From contig CALVCT010000031.1 in the NCBI GenBank assembly GCA_944326055.1, positions 1-55,391 on the forward strand: a stretch of 55,391 nucleotides of DNA, in the 5' to 3' direction. Shown here piece after piece: positions 42,184-50,110 of the stretch (its first letter is position 1; the number at the start of each line of letters is the position of its first letter). This DNA comes from an uncultured Erysipelotrichaceae bacterium (GTDB taxonomy: Bacteria; Bacillota_I; Bacilli_A; Erysipelotrichales; Erysipelotrichaceae). The translations under genes were made by a program, and so were the position numbers. The notes beneath the pieces were generated by a model. It searched no databases, had not been told where the DNA came from, and was given only the letters and a program-made list of their open reading frames with translations.

Positions 42184-43449
42184 TCAAGCTTTTAAGATGT
42201 CAAGAGCTTTGCGCATCTTTAGATCGTTCACGATCAGACGTTTATCAACGATCCTTTCGATATCCTCGCTCTTCATACCATACTTCTGAGCTTCATCTTC
42301 GATCTCTTTTTTTACTTCTTCATCAGAGATCTCAACTTTTTCTTGTCTTGCGATCTCTTCTAAGACAAGGCGAAGCTTGACGCGTTTTTCTGCATCGATA
42401 CGTAAGTTGTCACGGAACTTAGACTTATCAAGACCAGCGATCTTGAGATATTGATCAAGAGAGAAACCTTGTGCACTAAAGTCTCTATCCATCTCTTTTT
42501 CCATATCATCGATCTCATCGTTTATCATGATCTCAGGGATATCTACTTTGGCAGCATCACAGACTTTATCAAGAAGAGCATTAGTTGCATCTTCTTCATT
42601 TTGACGTTTCTTTCTGTCTAGTAATGTTTCTTTGATATAAGTCCTGAGCTCATCAGCTGTGTTTACATCTTTGATAGCGAGTTCTTTAACAAATTCCTCA
42701 TCTACCTCTGGTAAGACTTTTCGCTTGATCTCATGAACGACGACTTTGAAGACGACTTTTGCACCTTTGAGCTCTTCCGCATGATAGTCCTCAGGGAAAG
42801 TAAGCTCTAGATCTTTTGCTTCTTCTGACTTCATACCAACAAGGCCCTCTTCAAAGCCAGGAATGAAAGTATGTGATCCAATGACTAATTCATGATTGTC
42901 TGCTTTTCCGCCTTCAAATGGCACACCGTCTTTAAAGCCTTCATAATCGATGACGACTGTATCGCCGTCTTCAACGATACCATCTTCTTCTTTGATCTCA
43001 AGATCAGCACGTTGTTCGCGGATCATTTCGATCTGTTTCTCGACTTCTTCATCATCAACGACAGCTTCCTTAGGTGCATAACCTAAGTTCTTATATTCAC
43101 CTAATGTAACATCTGGTTTTACTGGGCAAGTGAAGACGAAAGTTACATGATCAGCATCGATCTCTTTGATATCCAATGTTGCACGATCGATGAGAGTGAT
43201 ATCATTAGCCTCTAATTCTTCACGGAAGATATCATTAGTGATATCTTCAGCAGCCTGTGCTAAGATCGCTCCTTCAGACAATCTCTGTCTGATCATATTC
43301 TTAGGAGCTTGACCTTTTCTGAAACCACGTATCTCGATTTCCTTAGCTAATTTATTGAAAGATTTGTCTTGAGCGTTTTTCCATCTTTCACCATCCAAGA
43401 CGACTTTTAGCTCGACTTTACCGTCGGCGATCTTATTTACTTCTGACAT
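42184..43449 (-). CDS. tig: Trigger factor (ribosome-associated chaperone)
   Basis: 421 residues: the ribosome-binding signature GFRKGQAPKNMIRQR near 39-53, a central FKBP-type PPIase domain (VIDYEGFKDGVPFEGGKADNHELVIGSHTFIPGFEEGLVGM), and a helical C-terminal cradle. It binds nascent chains at the exit tunnel. Strong SD (AGGAGG) and a clear promoter at 43472-43500. Confidence 0.96.
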   Translation of the reverse strand: MSEVNKIADGKVELKVVLDGERWKNAQDKSFNKLAKEIEIRGFRKGQAPKNMIRQRLSEGAILAQAAEDITNDIFREELEANDITLIDRATLDIKEIDADHVTFVFTCPVKPDVTLGEYKNLGYAPKEAVVDDEEVEKQIEMIREQRADLEIKEEDGIVEDGDTVVIDYEGFKDGVPFEGGKADNHELVIGSHTFIPGFEEGLVGMKSEEAKDLELTFPEDYHAEELKGAKVVFKVVVHEIKRKVLPEVDEEFVKELAIKDVNTADELRTYIKETLLDRKKRQNEEDATNALLDKVCDAAKVDIPEIMINDEIDDMEKEMDRDFSAQGFSLDQYLKIAGLDKSKFRDNLRIDAEKRVKLRLVLEEIARQEKVEISDEEVKKEIEDEAQKYGMKSEDIERIVDKRLIVNDLKMRKALDILKA

Positions 43450-43471
43450 TGTTTCCTCCTAACGCCAAAAC

Positions 43472-43500
43472 ATTATAGCAAATCCCGGCTATGATTGCAC
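43472..43500 (-). promoter_or_regulatory. Promoter of tig
   Basis: On the minus strand GTGCAA (43495-43500) and TATAAT (43472-43477) are 17 bp apart, with TGC directly before the -10 (extended -10). Confidence 0.7.
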
Positions 43501-43509
43501 AGATATAGC

Positions 43510-44226
43510 TTAACTATCGATGATTTTTAGTAGTTCTGAGCGTTCTAGTTCAGAGTATCCACTATAGAGTCCTCGATATCTTATGATAGCTTCTTCATCA
43601 CCGACGAGCTCGTATAGGTAGATGATGATACTCCTAGCAAAGACCATCGCTTCATCTTCATCAAAACTGAGCGGCAACATCTCAAAAGCGACTTTCGCTA
43701 ACAAGCGATGCGCCATCTCTTTGAGCGATGGCTCCTTATATAACGCTTCATCGATATGTGCTAAAGCTATTTTATAGCCATCTGACATCGATATCGGTTC
43801 GGCATACAAGGGGATGAAATCATATTCGATACCATCTTTAAGATATGTAAACTCATGTTCGATACCTTTTTCGATGAGCGTTTCGACCAGCAGGGCCTTG
43901 GCATTCTTATCACCCATACTTTTTAAATATCTTTCGATAAGATCGATATATTGTGTCAAGTCATAGCGTCTCAAATGATCGACCACAGCCAATTCTTTTA
44001 GTGGATCATGACTGAAGAGATACTCTTCGATCTCTTCATCATCAAATTCCTTCTTATAAGCCTCTTTGACCATATAGCGGGCTTTCAGCTCGATCAGTGC
44101 TTCTTCATGATCCTTTGGTATATAGGGCAAAGACAATTCATCATCGATCATGCTCAAGCCCTTTTTTATGTCACCATCTTCGATTGCTTGTCTGATCTCT
44201 TTCATCACTTCATCATAATAATTCAT
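43510..44226 (-). CDS. Helical (TPR-like) protein of unknown function, DUF3196-like
   Basis: 238 residues, predicted almost all alpha-helical. It begins MNYYDEVMKEIRQAIEDGDIKKGLSMIDDELSLPYIP, a two-helix unit with the look of a TPR-type scaffold. The pattern matches what I remember of DUF3196 proteins in Erysipelotrichia and Mollicutes, but I cannot confirm the assignment. There is no signal peptide and the protein is acidic, so it is probably a cytoplasmic adaptor. The ATG lies seven bases after a TGCTATAAT extended -10, with no SD, suggesting a leaderless mRNA. Divergent from the CofE-like gene. Confidence 0.7.
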   Translation of the reverse strand: MNYYDEVMKEIRQAIEDGDIKKGLSMIDDELSLPYIPKDHEEALIELKARYMVKEAYKKEFDDEEIEEYLFSHDPLKELAVVDHLRRYDLTQYIDLIERYLKSMGDKNAKALLVETLIEKGIEHEFTYLKDGIEYDFIPLYAEPISMSDGYKIALAHIDEALYKEPSLKEMAHRLLAKVAFEMLPLSFDEDEAMVFARSIIIYLYELVGDEEAIIRYRGLYSGYSELERSELLKIIDS

Positions 44227-44233
44227 CTTTGTT

Positions 44234-44242
44234 ATTATAGCA
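44234..44242 (-). promoter_or_regulatory. Extended -10 promoter of the DUF3196-like gene
   Basis: On the minus strand TGCTATAAT, ending seven bases before the ATG at 44226. Confidence 0.55.
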
Positions 44243-44248
44243 GATACG

Positions 44249-44257
44249 TGCTAGAAT
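44249..44257 (+). promoter_or_regulatory. Extended -10 promoter of the CofE-like gene
   Basis: TGCTAGAAT on the plus strand, ending nine bases before the ATG at 44267. It lies back to back with the minus-strand element, so the two promoters occupy overlapping DNA. Confidence 0.5.
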
Positions 44258-44266
44258 ATTGAGGCT

Positions 44267-44974
44267 ATGGAAAAAGAATTATACCCTGATGAGATAAAAG
44301 ATCGCTATATCGTCGTTGATGGTATCAGTTACGCGAGGATACCTGTCAAGACACACGTCATCAAATATGGTGATGATATCGTGGAAGTAGCCGATCGCTA
44401 TACAAAAGATGTCCTTCAAGATGGTGATTGGGTCTTCATCTCTGAAAAGAGCGTCGCTTGTACACAAAAAGATCGTGCAATACCACTAAAAGATATAAAT
44501 CCTTCAAGGCTTGCTACTTTTCTCAGCCATTTCGTTACTAAGACACCGCACGGTATCGGTCTTGGGATGCCTGAGACAATGCACTATGCGATCAAAGAGT
44601 GTGGTACATTGCGTATCTTAGTGGCTGCTTTTTGCGGAGCAGTCGGTAAGCTCTTGCATAAGAAAGGATGGTTCTATATCGTTGCTGGAAGGAAAGCTGC
44701 TTCGATCGACGGTCCAACACCTAATACTATCCCACCATATAACGAATATGTCGTCTTAGGTCCTAAAGATCCAGATGGTGTCGCAAAAAAGATCGCCTTT
44801 AAGATCGGCCATCCAACTTTCATCGTCGACATCAATGACCTTGGTGGCAACATCTTGGGCAGCAGCGATCCGAAGATATCCAATGACTTATTAGTCAGGA
44901 TCTTAAAAGATAATCCACTTGGGCAAAATAGAGAATCAACACCTATAGGTATCATCAGAAAAGAGCGTCAATGA
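44267..44974 (+). CDS. CofE-like protein (coenzyme F420-0:L-glutamate ligase family)
   Basis: 235 residues matching the CofE/FbiB-N fold. It contains IPVKTHVIKYGDDIVEVADRY at the N-terminus, GDWVFISEKSVA in the nucleotide/metal region, a central GLGMPETMHYAIKECG insert, and a C-terminal FIVDINDLGGNILGSSD. Genuine F420 biosynthesis needs CofC, CofD and CofG/H, none of which are here, and Bacillota of this type are not known to make F420. The real substrate is therefore likely another gamma-glutamyl or amino-acid ligation (inference). It overlaps nth convergently by 7 nt, with a shared terminator. Confidence 0.78.
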   Translation: MEKELYPDEIKDRYIVVDGISYARIPVKTHVIKYGDDIVEVADRYTKDVLQDGDWVFISEKSVACTQKDRAIPLKDINPSRLATFLSHFVTKTPHGIGLGMPETMHYAIKECGTLRILVAAFCGAVGKLLHKKGWFYIVAGRKAASIDGPTPNTIPPYNEYVVLGPKDPDGVAKKIAFKIGHPTFIVDINDLGGNILGSSDPKISNDLLVRILKDNPLGQNRESTPIGIIRKERQ

Positions 44975-44985
44975 CGCTTTTCTTT
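44965..44985. terminator. Overlapping convergent terminator (CofE-like / nth)
   Basis: GCGTC (44965-44969), loop AAT, GACGC (44973-44977), followed by TTTTCTTT on the plus strand and a matching A/T flank on the minus strand. The hairpin lies within the two overlapping gene ends. Confidence 0.7.
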
Positions 44986-45597
44986 ACAATATGCCGATAA
45001 AGGACATCCATCGCATTCAGGTTTTTTGGCATGACATCGGTAACGACCAAAGAAGATGAACAGATGGTGGGCTTTGATCCACTTATCCTTTTTAAAAGCA
45101 CGGCAGAGCTTCTTCTCGATCATTTCGATACTATCATCTTTCTTCGCAAAACCAAGTCTTTTTGCGATACGGGAGACATGTGTATCGACCGCAAAAGCCG
45201 GCACAGCAAACGCTTCTGCTAAGATGACATTGGCAGTCTTGCGTCCGACACCGGGAAGACTGACTAACTCTTCTTTGGTCGATGGGACTTTACCACCATA
45301 ACGAGTCACTAATTCTTTAGCCATAGCGATGAGATTTGCTGCTTTGTTGTGGTAAAGACCGACTGTGGCGATGATCTCTTCGACATCTTCCGCTCTTGCG
45401 CTCGCAAGAGCATAAGCGTCCGGGTAGCGTTCAAACAACTTAGGTGTGACCATATTGACGCGCTCATCTGTCGTTTGAGCACTAAGTGCGACAGCACATG
45501 CTAGCTCAAAATCATTCTTATGGATAAGCTCACAATGAGCGTTAGGAAACATCTCATCTAAGATCTTATATATCTCATCTGCTTTTTTCATGATCAT
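44968..45597 (-). CDS. nth: Endonuclease III (base-excision DNA glycosylase/lyase)
   Basis: 209 residues: helix-hairpin-helix LVSLPGVGRKTANVILAEAF with catalytic Lys near 119, catalytic Asp in AVDTHVSRIAKRLG, and a C-terminal 4Fe-4S site of the form C-x6-C-x2-C-x5-C (CHAKKPECDGCPLSAYC). It removes oxidised pyrimidines. Coupled to dnaD by a 23-nt overlap, the same order as in Bacillus. Confidence 0.96.
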   Translation of the reverse strand: MIMKKADEIYKILDEMFPNAHCELIHKNDFELACAVALSAQTTDERVNMVTPKLFERYPDAYALASARAEDVEEIIATVGLYHNKAANLIAMAKELVTRYGGKVPSTKEELVSLPGVGRKTANVILAEAFAVPAFAVDTHVSRIAKRLGFAKKDDSIEMIEKKLCRAFKKDKWIKAHHLFIFFGRYRCHAKKPECDGCPLSAYCKEKRH

Positions 45598-46084
45598 TGT
45601 CTAATACGCTCTTGACATAAAAGATATTCGGCTCACCCTTTTGATAGACTTCGGCTTCCCTTAGAGCCCATAATACTTTATCTTTGTCATAATCTGATAA
45701 TATCTCACTTAAGATCTGTAACTCCGATGGCGACAGTGCACGATTAAAGACATCTTCGAACGTTGAGATCATTTGCTTATAAGTCTCGTCGTCAGTTTCA
45801 TTCTTTTCGATCGCAAAAAGCGCTGAAAGATCGAATTTGATCCTGTCTTGAAATTTGATCTTGATGAGTTCTTTATCAGTGAGATCCCTTATAGCACGAT
45901 CGATATCATCGCCACTTAGATGTAAAGACTTAGCTATCATATCATAGCCGATCTCAATATCGCGCTCTTCATAAATAATGAGGAGTGCTAAGATATTGAT
46001 CTCAATAGGATCTAGATCGAAGCTTTCAAGGTTCGCAAAGAAATAGCGTAATCTATCGACATAGACCTCACTTGCAATACTCAT
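45575..46084 (-). CDS. dnaD: DnaD-family replication initiation protein
   Basis: 169 residues: an N-terminal winged-helix domain (about 1-95) and a C-terminal DnaB/DnaD domain ending with EAEVYQKGEPNIFYVKSVLDN, carrying the conserved tail pattern. It helps load the helicase at oriC and at restart sites with PriA. It is shorter than Bacillus DnaD (232 residues), mainly in the linker. It overlaps mtnN (17 nt) and nth. Confidence 0.85.
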   Translation of the reverse strand: MSIASEVYVDRLRYFFANLESFDLDPIEINILALLIIYEERDIEIGYDMIAKSLHLSGDDIDRAIRDLTDKELIKIKFQDRIKFDLSALFAIEKNETDDETYKQMISTFEDVFNRALSPSELQILSEILSDYDKDKVLWALREAEVYQKGEPNIFYVKSVLDNDHEKSR

Positions 46085-46757
46085 ATTTGAACTCCTTTAT
46101 AAACCTCTTACAGAAGATCGCACTCCTTTCAGCAGCATGTTGTAAGAATTCGTCATACACAACTTCACTTCCTTCTTTGATAACGACATCTGAAATAGCC
46201 CTAATGATGATAAAAGGTACATCTAAGATCGTCGCTGCGTTTGCGATCGCTGTAGCCTCCATCTCTACAGATGCAGCACTCGGGTATTCTTTTAGGATCT
46301 TTTCCCATTGATCTTGTCTATAGATAAAGGCATCACCAGTCACATGTGGCAAGATATGACAATCGTCTCCCCCAAGACGCTCTGCAATCCTCAAAAGTCG
46401 TGAGTCCGGATGAAAGACATGTCTTAGATCTTGAAAATCTTTGGGCCAGTCAGGTACATCTAGATCGTGATAAGCTAAAACACTAGGAATGATGACAGAG
46501 CCTACACCGATCTCCTCTTTGAGTGAGCCTGAAGAACCAATGTCGATAAGAAGTTCAACATCAAACTCCTCCAAGATGATCACTGTCCTGATCGCAGCTT
46601 CAACCTTGCCAACACCGCTTTTAGCTAATATGACATCGTGGCCATCAAGCTTGCCAAAGATCACCTCTACACTCTTGATGCTTTTGTATGTTATGTCACT
46701 CATTAGAGCTTTGAGAGCTTCTAATTCGATATCCATTGCTGCAAGAATAGCTATCAT
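46068..46757 (-). CDS. mtnN: 5'-methylthioadenosine/S-adenosylhomocysteine nucleosidase
   Basis: 229 residues of purine-nucleosidase fold: AILAAMDIELEAL at the start, VILAKSGVGKVEAA, LIDIGSSGSL, SVEMEATAIANAA with the ribose-binding Glu, and IIRAISDVV with the catalytic Asp. It recycles by-products of SAM methyl and propylamine transfer. Its start overlaps the upstream methyltransferase by 4 nt, fitting a SAM-use operon. Confidence 0.94.
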   Translation of the reverse strand: MIAILAAMDIELEALKALMSDITYKSIKSVEVIFGKLDGHDVILAKSGVGKVEAAIRTVIILEEFDVELLIDIGSSGSLKEEIGVGSVIIPSVLAYHDLDVPDWPKDFQDLRHVFHPDSRLLRIAERLGGDDCHILPHVTGDAFIYRQDQWEKILKEYPSAASVEMEATAIANAATILDVPFIIIRAISDVVIKEGSEVVYDEFLQHAAERSAIFCKRFIKEFKYEYCK

Positions 46758-47464
46758 ATTTTTTCTCCTATAAATAATACTTTCTCATCTTTAATAAAAT
46801 CATCGATACAAGTCACTTTAAAACCAATATCTCTAAGGATACGGATAACAGTATCCTTAGGGTAGACGCGTTGTGTATGTGCTTCTTCAACTACTTTATC
46901 TTGAAGATAGAAGGCAAAATGCTCATTTATCGTCATATCGATCGCATCGCTTTGGATCGTCCACTGATAAGCTATGTCGTCAACTATTCCCTCTTCGATG
47001 TACATCTCTTTGAATTCTTCAAGACGCTTGACATCATGCATATCAAATATATAGACACCGCCCTTATCTAGCACATCGTATGCACATCTGATCGCTCTTT
47101 TTAGAATATCTTCATCAACCATATAGTTCATCGAATCACAGATACAAAGCACAAGATCAAAGCGTTCATCGAGTTTGATATCCGTCATATCGATAAGCAT
47201 ATAAGGACCATCATAGTTTCTTTTAGCAGCTTCTTGCATACTCTTTGATATGTCGCTTGCGATCACCTCATAGCCATCATCTTGTAAGATCTTGGCCATG
47301 ACGGCACTGCCGCTTGCAAGTTCTAAGACACGTTTACCTTTTGTGAATCTCTTTATATATTTGAGCCATAGCGCATAGGCTTCAGGATCCTGTAGCAGAT
47401 CATCATATACTGAAGCTAATAGTTCATAGTTTTCTACAAGCTCTCGACTTTGTAGTCGCTCCAT
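46754..47464 (-). CDS. Class I SAM-dependent methyltransferase (YqeM-like)
   Basis: 236 residues: LLASVYDDLLQDPEAYALWLKYI at the N-terminus, motif I VLELASGSAVMAKIL near 46-60, motif II VIASDISKSM, and FDLVLCICDSMNYM as the acceptor-side region. This position in the yqe cluster (after rsfS) is held by yqeM in Bacillus, a putative methyltransferase of unknown target. It overlaps rsfS by 31 nt. Next to mtnN, it is consistent with SAM turnover. Confidence 0.85.
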   Translation of the reverse strand: MERLQSRELVENYELLASVYDDLLQDPEAYALWLKYIKRFTKGKRVLELASGSAVMAKILQDDGYEVIASDISKSMQEAAKRNYDGPYMLIDMTDIKLDERFDLVLCICDSMNYMVDEDILKRAIRCAYDVLDKGGVYIFDMHDVKRLEEFKEMYIEEGIVDDIAYQWTIQSDAIDMTINEHFAFYLQDKVVEEAHTQRVYPKDTVIRILRDIGFKVTCIDDFIKDEKVLFIGEKI

Positions 47465-47757
47465 AAACGCTCCAACTGATATCTTTCTCTAGTCTCTTTA
47501 AGGAAGATGTGGACCAAGATGTCGCCAAGATCGATGATCTGCCAAGCTGGATCTTCATCGTCGATATGGTGTATCTTGACCTTACCCTCAAGCCCTTCTT
47601 TGAGATAGTCAACTAAAGAATCACTATGCCTTTCATTCTTGGCGGTACAGATGATAAAACAGTCAGCTATCGATCCCTTGCCTTCAAAATCGATGATCAC
47701 AAGATCTTCCGCTAACTTCTCATCTAATATCTTCACTACTAATTCTAGATCTTTCAT
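47434..47757 (-). CDS. rsfS: Ribosomal silencing factor RsfS
   Basis: 107 residues matching the RsfS/Iojap family: LAEDLVIIDFEGKGSIADCFIIC, then HSDSLVDYLKEGLEG, AWQIIDLGDILVHIFLKETRERYQLERLW. It blocks subunit joining by binding uL14 on the 50S during starvation. It overlaps yqeK by 38 nt and the methyltransferase by 31 nt, an unusually compact arrangement. Confidence 0.95.
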   Translation of the reverse strand: MKDLELVVKILDEKLAEDLVIIDFEGKGSIADCFIICTAKNERHSDSLVDYLKEGLEGKVKIHHIDDEDPAWQIIDLGDILVHIFLKETRERYQLERLWSDYKVESL

Positions 47758-48301
47758 TTCTCTTCAAATATTCCTTTACATCTTCTTTAAGTTCTTCATA
47801 TGCTCGATCAAGATCATGATATGCCCTATCTAAGATCTGATCATGTATCCCTCTGAGGGGCTCACGCTTGTCAGCGATATAGAGTATCTTCGTAAGGCGC
47901 GTATTAGAAGCTCCATCGGTATGATGGTATATCGCCTCTAGAATGTCACCGTCATAGAGATTCAGCTTCTCTTTGATATAATACTTGGCAGAGTAACTAT
48001 GCATGATAGGCTCAGGAACGTCGATCTTATCTCTATCGTAATACAAGAAGTAGACTCGATGTTCATCGATGCTCAGAGACTTCGTAATATCATGCAGAAT
48101 GCCTGCTAAATAAGCTTTGCGCACATCAAGATGATGTGATCTAGCTAATGATACGGCAACATCAGCTACACTCAGTGAATGCAGATAGCGCTTCTCTTTC
48201 ATGCGAGGCTTTATAAGCTCCAATAGATCTTCAGGATGTTCATTGAAGATATATCGTTTGAAAGCCTTCGACGTCAAGTGGAAATTGTCGATATCGATCA
48301 T
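47720..48301 (-). CDS. yqeK: YqeK-type HD-domain phosphohydrolase
   Basis: 193 residues: R-YLHSLSVADVAVSLA with the HD-family His, GILHDITKSLS (the HD motif), and later AIYHHTDGASN and LYIADKREPLRG. YqeK hydrolyses diadenosine tetraphosphate symmetrically. In Bacillus it is preceded by nadD; here it follows the YhbY gene directly with a 4-nt overlap. Confidence 0.92.
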   Translation of the reverse strand: MIDIDNFHLTSKAFKRYIFNEHPEDLLELIKPRMKEKRYLHSLSVADVAVSLARSHHLDVRKAYLAGILHDITKSLSIDEHRVYFLYYDRDKIDVPEPIMHSYSAKYYIKEKLNLYDGDILEAIYHHTDGASNTRLTKILYIADKREPLRGIHDQILDRAYHDLDRAYEELKEDVKEYLKRNERSRISSEDIR

Positions 48302-48585
48302 GGTAGATCGATGAGTCCTTTCTTTGATGGACGATAAAGGATGATCGTCCTGCCGATGATCTGGACGATATCTGCCCCTGTCCTTGAAGCAATGACGATA
48401 GCAGCTTCATTTGCACTGATAGTGGCAGATTTAAGAATGTTTACTTTGATGAGTTCATGCGCATCGAGATAGTTATTTATTCCTTCTATAAGATTATCGC
48501 TGATCTCATCCTTGCCGATCTGATAGATCGCCCGCTCTTTATTTCCTAGAGCTTTAAGATATGCTTTTTGTTTGTTGTTCAACAT
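48298..48585 (-). CDS. yhbY: YhbY-family RNA-binding (CRM) protein
   Basis: 95 residues beginning MLNNKQKAYLKALGN, with the CRM-domain features KDEISDNLIEGINNYLDAHELIKVNIL and GRTIILYRPSKKG. It binds pre-50S particles. The start is ATG 48585, overlapping the yqeH stop as TGATG; an earlier in-frame GTG at 48597 lies inside yqeH and has no advantage. Confidence 0.93.
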   Translation of the reverse strand: MLNNKQKAYLKALGNKERAIYQIGKDEISDNLIEGINNYLDAHELIKVNILKSATISANEAAIVIASRTGADIVQIIGRTIILYRPSKKGLIDLP

Positions 48586-49616
48586 CAGAATACACACTTC
48601 CTTTTATATATCGTTGTCTTATATGCAGTCGCGATCTTGAGCGACTTTGCACCTTTGGTCGCAATGACACCAAGGCCACATACGACAAATTCTGCATCTT
48701 TATCTTCGAGATCATACTCTTGTATATCAGCATTCCTAAGACGTAGATCATGTCTTTGAAGATAAGGATCTAGGTTCTCAGACTTTATTCTCAATATTTC
48801 TAATCTTTCGCTCAGATAGAAAATGACAGAGGCTTTGTCAGCTTTAGGATAAAGCGATATGTAGCACAGATCGTCGATAAGATAAGTCTGCTTAGAATAG
48901 AATTGATAGACCTTGGGCTTTATAGTCTTGGCGATCTCGATCTTCTTTAGTTCTTCTTTTGAGACATCTTGGGCTAAATGATACTCGTAGATGAGTCCTG
49001 GTGTATCGATAAGTTTGATATCACCAAGATCTATTTCATTGAAATCAAGTGTCGTCGATGGGAAATAAGAAGTAACTACCAAATCTCTTTCTAATAATCT
49101 ATTGATGATCGTACTCTTTCCAGCATTATAATAACCGATGAATACAAGTTCTTTAATTGCTGATCCCTTGATCACATCCATAAAGACATCTTTAAAGCCC
49201 TTGTCGTATTTATGAGCTAGGATCACATCGATGATCCTTACTTCTTTAAGTCTTGAACTTACTGTTTCTTTAAGATAATCGATATAGCGATCGATATCAG
49301 TATTATATGGTAAGATATCTAGCTTGTTGAAGATGACGATCACAGATCTACCTTTCAAGGTCTCGATCAGATCTTCTGTGAAGGTCGCTTCTATCGCTAA
49401 TATATCGATGATCAAAACGATGGTCCCACTGGTCGTCCTGACCTTATTTAAGATCTCTTTATTATCGATAGCTCTTCGCATGTCGATAGTTAGATCATTA
49501 TAATGTCTGATCCTAAAACAGCGTTCACATAGATCCATCTCAAGCGAGCGGACATAACCGCTTTTTGTCTTATCTTCTATCTGTAATAGTGCGCCGCAGC
49601 CTTGACATCTCTTCAT
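48585..49616 (-). CDS. yqeH: Ribosome biogenesis GTPase YqeH
   Basis: 343 residues: an N-terminal zinc finger (CQGCGALLQ ... CERCFRIRHY), then a circularly permuted GTPase domain with G4 IFNKLDIL before G1 GYYNAGKSTIINRL and G3 LIDTPGLI. It assists 30S assembly. It overlaps yqeG by 4 nt and yhbY by 1-3 nt. The order yqeG-yqeH-yhbY-yqeK-rsfS matches Bacillus except that aroE and nadD are missing. Confidence 0.95.
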   Translation of the reverse strand: MKRCQGCGALLQIEDKTKSGYVRSLEMDLCERCFRIRHYNDLTIDMRRAIDNKEILNKVRTTSGTIVLIIDILAIEATFTEDLIETLKGRSVIVIFNKLDILPYNTDIDRYIDYLKETVSSRLKEVRIIDVILAHKYDKGFKDVFMDVIKGSAIKELVFIGYYNAGKSTIINRLLERDLVVTSYFPSTTLDFNEIDLGDIKLIDTPGLIYEYHLAQDVSKEELKKIEIAKTIKPKVYQFYSKQTYLIDDLCYISLYPKADKASVIFYLSERLEILRIKSENLDPYLQRHDLRLRNADIQEYDLEDKDAEFVVCGLGVIATKGAKSLKIATAYKTTIYKRKCVF

Positions 49617-50110
49617 TTTTTTACAGCTCCTATCTTATATAAGATCTTTTCGAACTGTCTATTGATACGCGTACTGAAACTATCTTTTTCGACTAATGGT
49701 TCTACTAAGATGCTAAAGATCTTCATACGATTGGCACCAACGATATCTGTCAAGATCTGATCGCCGATAGCTAGCGTCTCGCTAGCCTTTAATCCATAGC
49801 GTTCAAGGACCTTCTTATAACCTACTTTCGTTGGCTTTAAGCTCATGCTTTGATAATGGTGATCTGTCCCTTTTAAAAAGTCTCGCACTCGCTCCTCATG
49901 ATTGTTCGACATAACGACGACAAAGAACCCCTCTTCACTCATTTTGTCCAAGATCTCTTTCGCGCGCTCATCGATATGCTTATCATAGTATGGTGCAAGT
50001 GTATTATCAAGGTCGATAAGGATATTCCTATACCCTTCTTCCTTGAGCCTTTTTAGATCTAGATCATCTAGACTATTTATATACAAATCAGGTTGAAAGA
50101 TGTTTTTCAT
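49613..50110 (-). CDS. yqeG: YqeG-family HAD phosphatase
   Basis: 165 residues with HAD motif I LIDLDNTLAPYY near 32-43, motif II VVMSNN, motif III KPTKVGYKKVL and motif IV AIGDQILTDIVGAN. YqeG is a putative phosphatase (IIIA subfamily) with an unsettled substrate. It overlaps parC by 4 nt, so the yqe cluster may be read from the topoisomerase promoter. Confidence 0.93.
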   Translation of the reverse strand: MKNIFQPDLYINSLDDLDLKRLKEEGYRNILIDLDNTLAPYYDKHIDERAKEILDKMSEEGFFVVVMSNNHEERVRDFLKGTDHHYQSMSLKPTKVGYKKVLERYGLKASETLAIGDQILTDIVGANRMKIFSILVEPLVEKDSFSTRINRQFEKILYKIGAVKK

